Assembly: GCA_036379355.1 (NCBI GenBank)
Contig: DASVGV010000035.1
Location: forward strand, 1 to 14,953
Source of the DNA: CAJCIY01 sp036379355
Lineage (GTDB): Bacteria > Actinomycetota > Actinomycetes > Mycobacteriales > CAJCIY01
Reading direction: 5' to 3'
DNA length: 14,953 nt
The position numbers and the translations under genes were made by a program. Shown here one piece after another: positions 13,493-14,953 of the stretch (position 1 is its first letter; each line of letters opens with the position of its first letter). The notes under the pieces were generated by a model that searched no databases, was not told where the DNA came from, and worked only from the letters and a program-made list of their open reading frames with translations.

Positions 13493-14193
13493 GCCGTTCC
13501 TGCCTGGTCACCGGCGGGAGCCGGGGCATCGGCCGCGCCGTCGCCGAACGGCTCGCGGCGCGCGGCGACCGCGTGACCGTCGTCTCCCGGAAGGGCGATG
13601 CGCCCGACGGTATGCACGGAATCGCCTGCGACGTCAGGGATGTCGAGCAGATCAAGGCCGCCGTCGCCGAGGCCACCGACCGTAACGGCCCGACCGAAGT
13701 GCTCGTGTCCAACGCCGGCGTGTCGATCGACCGGCTGCTGCTGCGACTGCCCGACGACGAGCTGCGCGAGCAGCTGGAGACGAACCTCCTCGCCGCAGTG
13801 CGGTTCACGACGGCGGTGTCGCCGGGCATGGCTCGCGGACGATGGGGCCGGCTGATCTACATGTCCAGCGTCGTCGCGGCCACCGGCAGCGCAGGCCAGG
13901 TCGCCTACGCCACCAGCAAGGCGGGCCTCGTCGGCCTCGCTCGTTCCGTCGCGCGCGAACTGGCGCCGCGCAACGTCACCGCGAACGTGGTCGCGCCCGG
14001 ACCGATCGCCACCGACATGATCGCGGCGCTCCCGGCGGAACGTCAGGCCGCCATCACCGCGGCCGTTCCGCTCCAGCGTTTCGGCGAGCCCGACGAGGTC
14101 GCCGCGCTCGTGGCATTCCTTGCCGGCGAGGAGTCGTCGTTCATCACCGGGGCGGTCGTGCCGATCGACGGCGGCCTCGGCGCCGGCCACTGA
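13489..14193 (+). CDS. fabG: 3-oxoacyl-ACP reductase (SDR family)
   Basis: A 234-residue short-chain dehydrogenase that reduces 3-oxoacyl-ACP with NADPH. It has the nucleotide-binding TGGSRGIG (8-15), Asp48 in CDVRD, NAG (75-77), and the catalytic tetrad Asn99, Ser127, Tyr140 and Lys144 (YATSK). The C-terminal APGPIATDM (169-177) and GGLGAGH end are typical. Arg12 and SRK after strand 2 (33-35) favour NADPH. The length is near that of mycobacterial MabA and Streptomyces FabG. The GTG start overlaps the fabF stop by 4 nt (13489-13492). Its position directly before an InhA-like gene copies the mycobacterial mabA-inhA order, which supports a FAS-II role over that of a generic SDR. Confidence 0.94.
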   Translation: MSRSCLVTGGSRGIGRAVAERLAARGDRVTVVSRKGDAPDGMHGIACDVRDVEQIKAAVAEATDRNGPTEVLVSNAGVSIDRLLLRLPDDELREQLETNLLAAVRFTTAVSPGMARGRWGRLIYMSSVVAATGSAGQVAYATSKAGLVGLARSVARELAPRNVTANVVAPGPIATDMIAALPAERQAAITAAVPLQRFGEPDEVAALVAFLAGEESSFITGAVVPIDGGLGAGH

Positions 14194-14207
14194 CCGGGGG
14201 GAGACCT

Positions 14208-14953
14208 ATGGACCTGCTGGCCGGCAAGCGGCTCGTCATCACCGGCGTGCTGACCGAGGCGTCGATCGCGTTCGCCGTCGCCCGGCTCGCGCAGCAGGAG
14301 GGCGCCCAGGTCGTGCTCACCTCGATGCCGCGCACGGTCCGGCTCACGCAGCGGATCAGCAAGCGGCTCCCCGCCGAGGCGCCGGTCCTGCCGTTGGACG
14401 TCGCGTCGGAGGACGATCTCGCGGCGCTGGGAGGCCTGGTACGAGGGGAGATCGGCGGTGTCGACGGCATCCTTCACGCCATCGGATTCGCGCCGGCGAC
14501 CGCCACCGGTGGCAACTTCATGACCGCGCCCTGGACAGACGTGGCCACAGCACTGCAGATCTCGACCTACTCGCTCGTCTCACTCACCCGCGCGTTGCAG
14601 CCTCTGCTGGCCCCCGCTGCAGCCGTCGTCGGTCTCGACTTCGACGCGACGGTGGCCTGGCCGGCGTACGACTGGATGGGCGTGGCCAAGGCGGGCCTGG
14701 AGTCGGCCGCCCGTTATCTCGCCCGCGAGCTCGGTCCGGACGGCATCAGGGTCAACCTCGTGTCGGCCGGGCCGCTGCGCACCACTGCCGCACGCGCGAT
14801 CGACGGCTTCGACGGGTTCGAGCAGGTGTGGGCCGACAGGGCGCCGCTCGGCTGGGATGTCCGTGACACCGAACCGGCGGCGCGCGCGTGCGTCGCGCTG
14901 CTCTCGCCGTGGTTTCCCGCCACCACCGGCGAGATCGTGCACGTCGACGGCGG
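14208..14953 (+). CDS. fabI: Enoyl-ACP reductase, InhA-like (3' end cut by window)
   Basis: The last gene is open to the window edge; 248 complete codons are visible and only about 10-15 residues should be missing. It reduces trans-2-enoyl-ACP with NADH, the final step of each FAS-II cycle. The start MDLLAGKRLVITGV and SIAFAVARLAQQEGAQ match InhA/FabI. LDV (63-65), LHAIGFAP (89-96), LDFD (143-146), the catalytic Tyr154 and Lys161 in YDWMGVAK, AGPLRT (187-192) and PATTGEIVHVDG at the end follow. The Tyr-x6-Lys spacing is that of enoyl reductases and separates it from FabG. The residues aligned with InhA Ile47 and Ser94 are Thr47 and Ala91. The ATG has a GGGGGGAG ribosome site 4 nt upstream and lies 14 nt after fabG. 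The mycobacterial homologue inhA is the target of isoniazid. Confidence 0.93.
   Translation, partial: MDLLAGKRLVITGVLTEASIAFAVARLAQQEGAQVVLTSMPRTVRLTQRISKRLPAEAPVLPLDVASEDDLAALGGLVRGEIGGVDGILHAIGFAPATATGGNFMTAPWTDVATALQISTYSLVSLTRALQPLLAPAAAVVGLDFDATVAWPAYDWMGVAKAGLESAARYLARELGPDGIRVNLVSAGPLRTTAARAIDGFDGFEQVWADRAPLGWDVRDTEPAARACVALLSPWFPATTGEIVHVDG

Noticed and set aside
1..14953. Mobile elements, CRISPR arrays, tRNA genes or phage genes
   Set aside because: No transposase or integrase motifs, terminal repeats, regular direct-repeat arrays or tRNA-like folds were seen, and composition appears uniform.

Overview
The window is GC-rich, densely packed chromosomal DNA from a high-GC Gram-positive bacterium (Actinobacteria). 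The evidence is the frequent GTG starts, the ATGA/GTGA start-stop overlaps, the NarL-type two-component pairs, an LLM-class flavin oxidoreductase of the F420-dependent type, and a FAS-II enoyl reductase that resembles mycobacterial InhA. I cannot place it to genus. There are 18 protein-coding genes, one of them cut by the right edge. I see no tRNA or rRNA gene, insertion sequence, prophage gene or CRISPR array. No gap without a gene exceeds about 175 bases.

Left half (1-7773): three complete histidine kinase/response regulator pairs, all of the HisKA_3 (HPK7) kinase and NarL/LuxR regulator type. In each pair the kinase gene comes first and overlaps the regulator gene. Pair 1 (702-1874 and 1-705) and pair 3 (5660-6829 and 4989-5672) lie on the minus strand. 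Pair 2 (3147-4286 and 4283-4948) lies on the plus strand and converges on pair 3. Three small or medium polytopic membrane proteins of unknown function are interleaved (77, 196 and 249 residues). The last two share a six-helix layout and an LPRW motif. The three kinase genes appear to share a promoter design: a CGGANNCGG element, 17-18 nt, a TANNNT box, then the start codon 7-8 nt later with no Shine-Dalgarno sequence. Two inverted repeats in the divergent regions (1994-2018 and 3095-3112) are candidate operators.

Middle (7862-10205): a minus-strand two-gene operon encoding a SRPBCC/START-like protein and an LLM-class oxidoreductase, then a divergent conserved hypothetical gene with an RPCxxC motif. 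Hairpins at 7821-7838 and 10211-10228 look like terminators closing the neighbouring units.

Right part (10285-14953): an alpha/beta hydrolase followed by a FAS-II fatty-acid operon in the order fabD, acpP, fabF, fabG, fabI (inhA-like). fabD loads malonyl onto ACP, FabF condenses, FabG reduces the beta-keto group and FabI saturates the enoyl group. No fabH or dehydratase gene is present in the window. The hydrolase and fabD both start exactly 6 nt after a TANNNT box, which suggests leaderless mRNAs. The enoyl reductase carries Ala and Thr at positions that align with Ser94 and Ile47 of M. tuberculosis InhA. These are the same residues as two known isoniazid-resistance substitutions.

The best candidates for something new are the shared kinase promoter architecture with its adjacent operators, the three-pair signalling island with its LPRW membrane proteins, and the unusual composition of the fab operon. 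None of these is proven by sequence alone.
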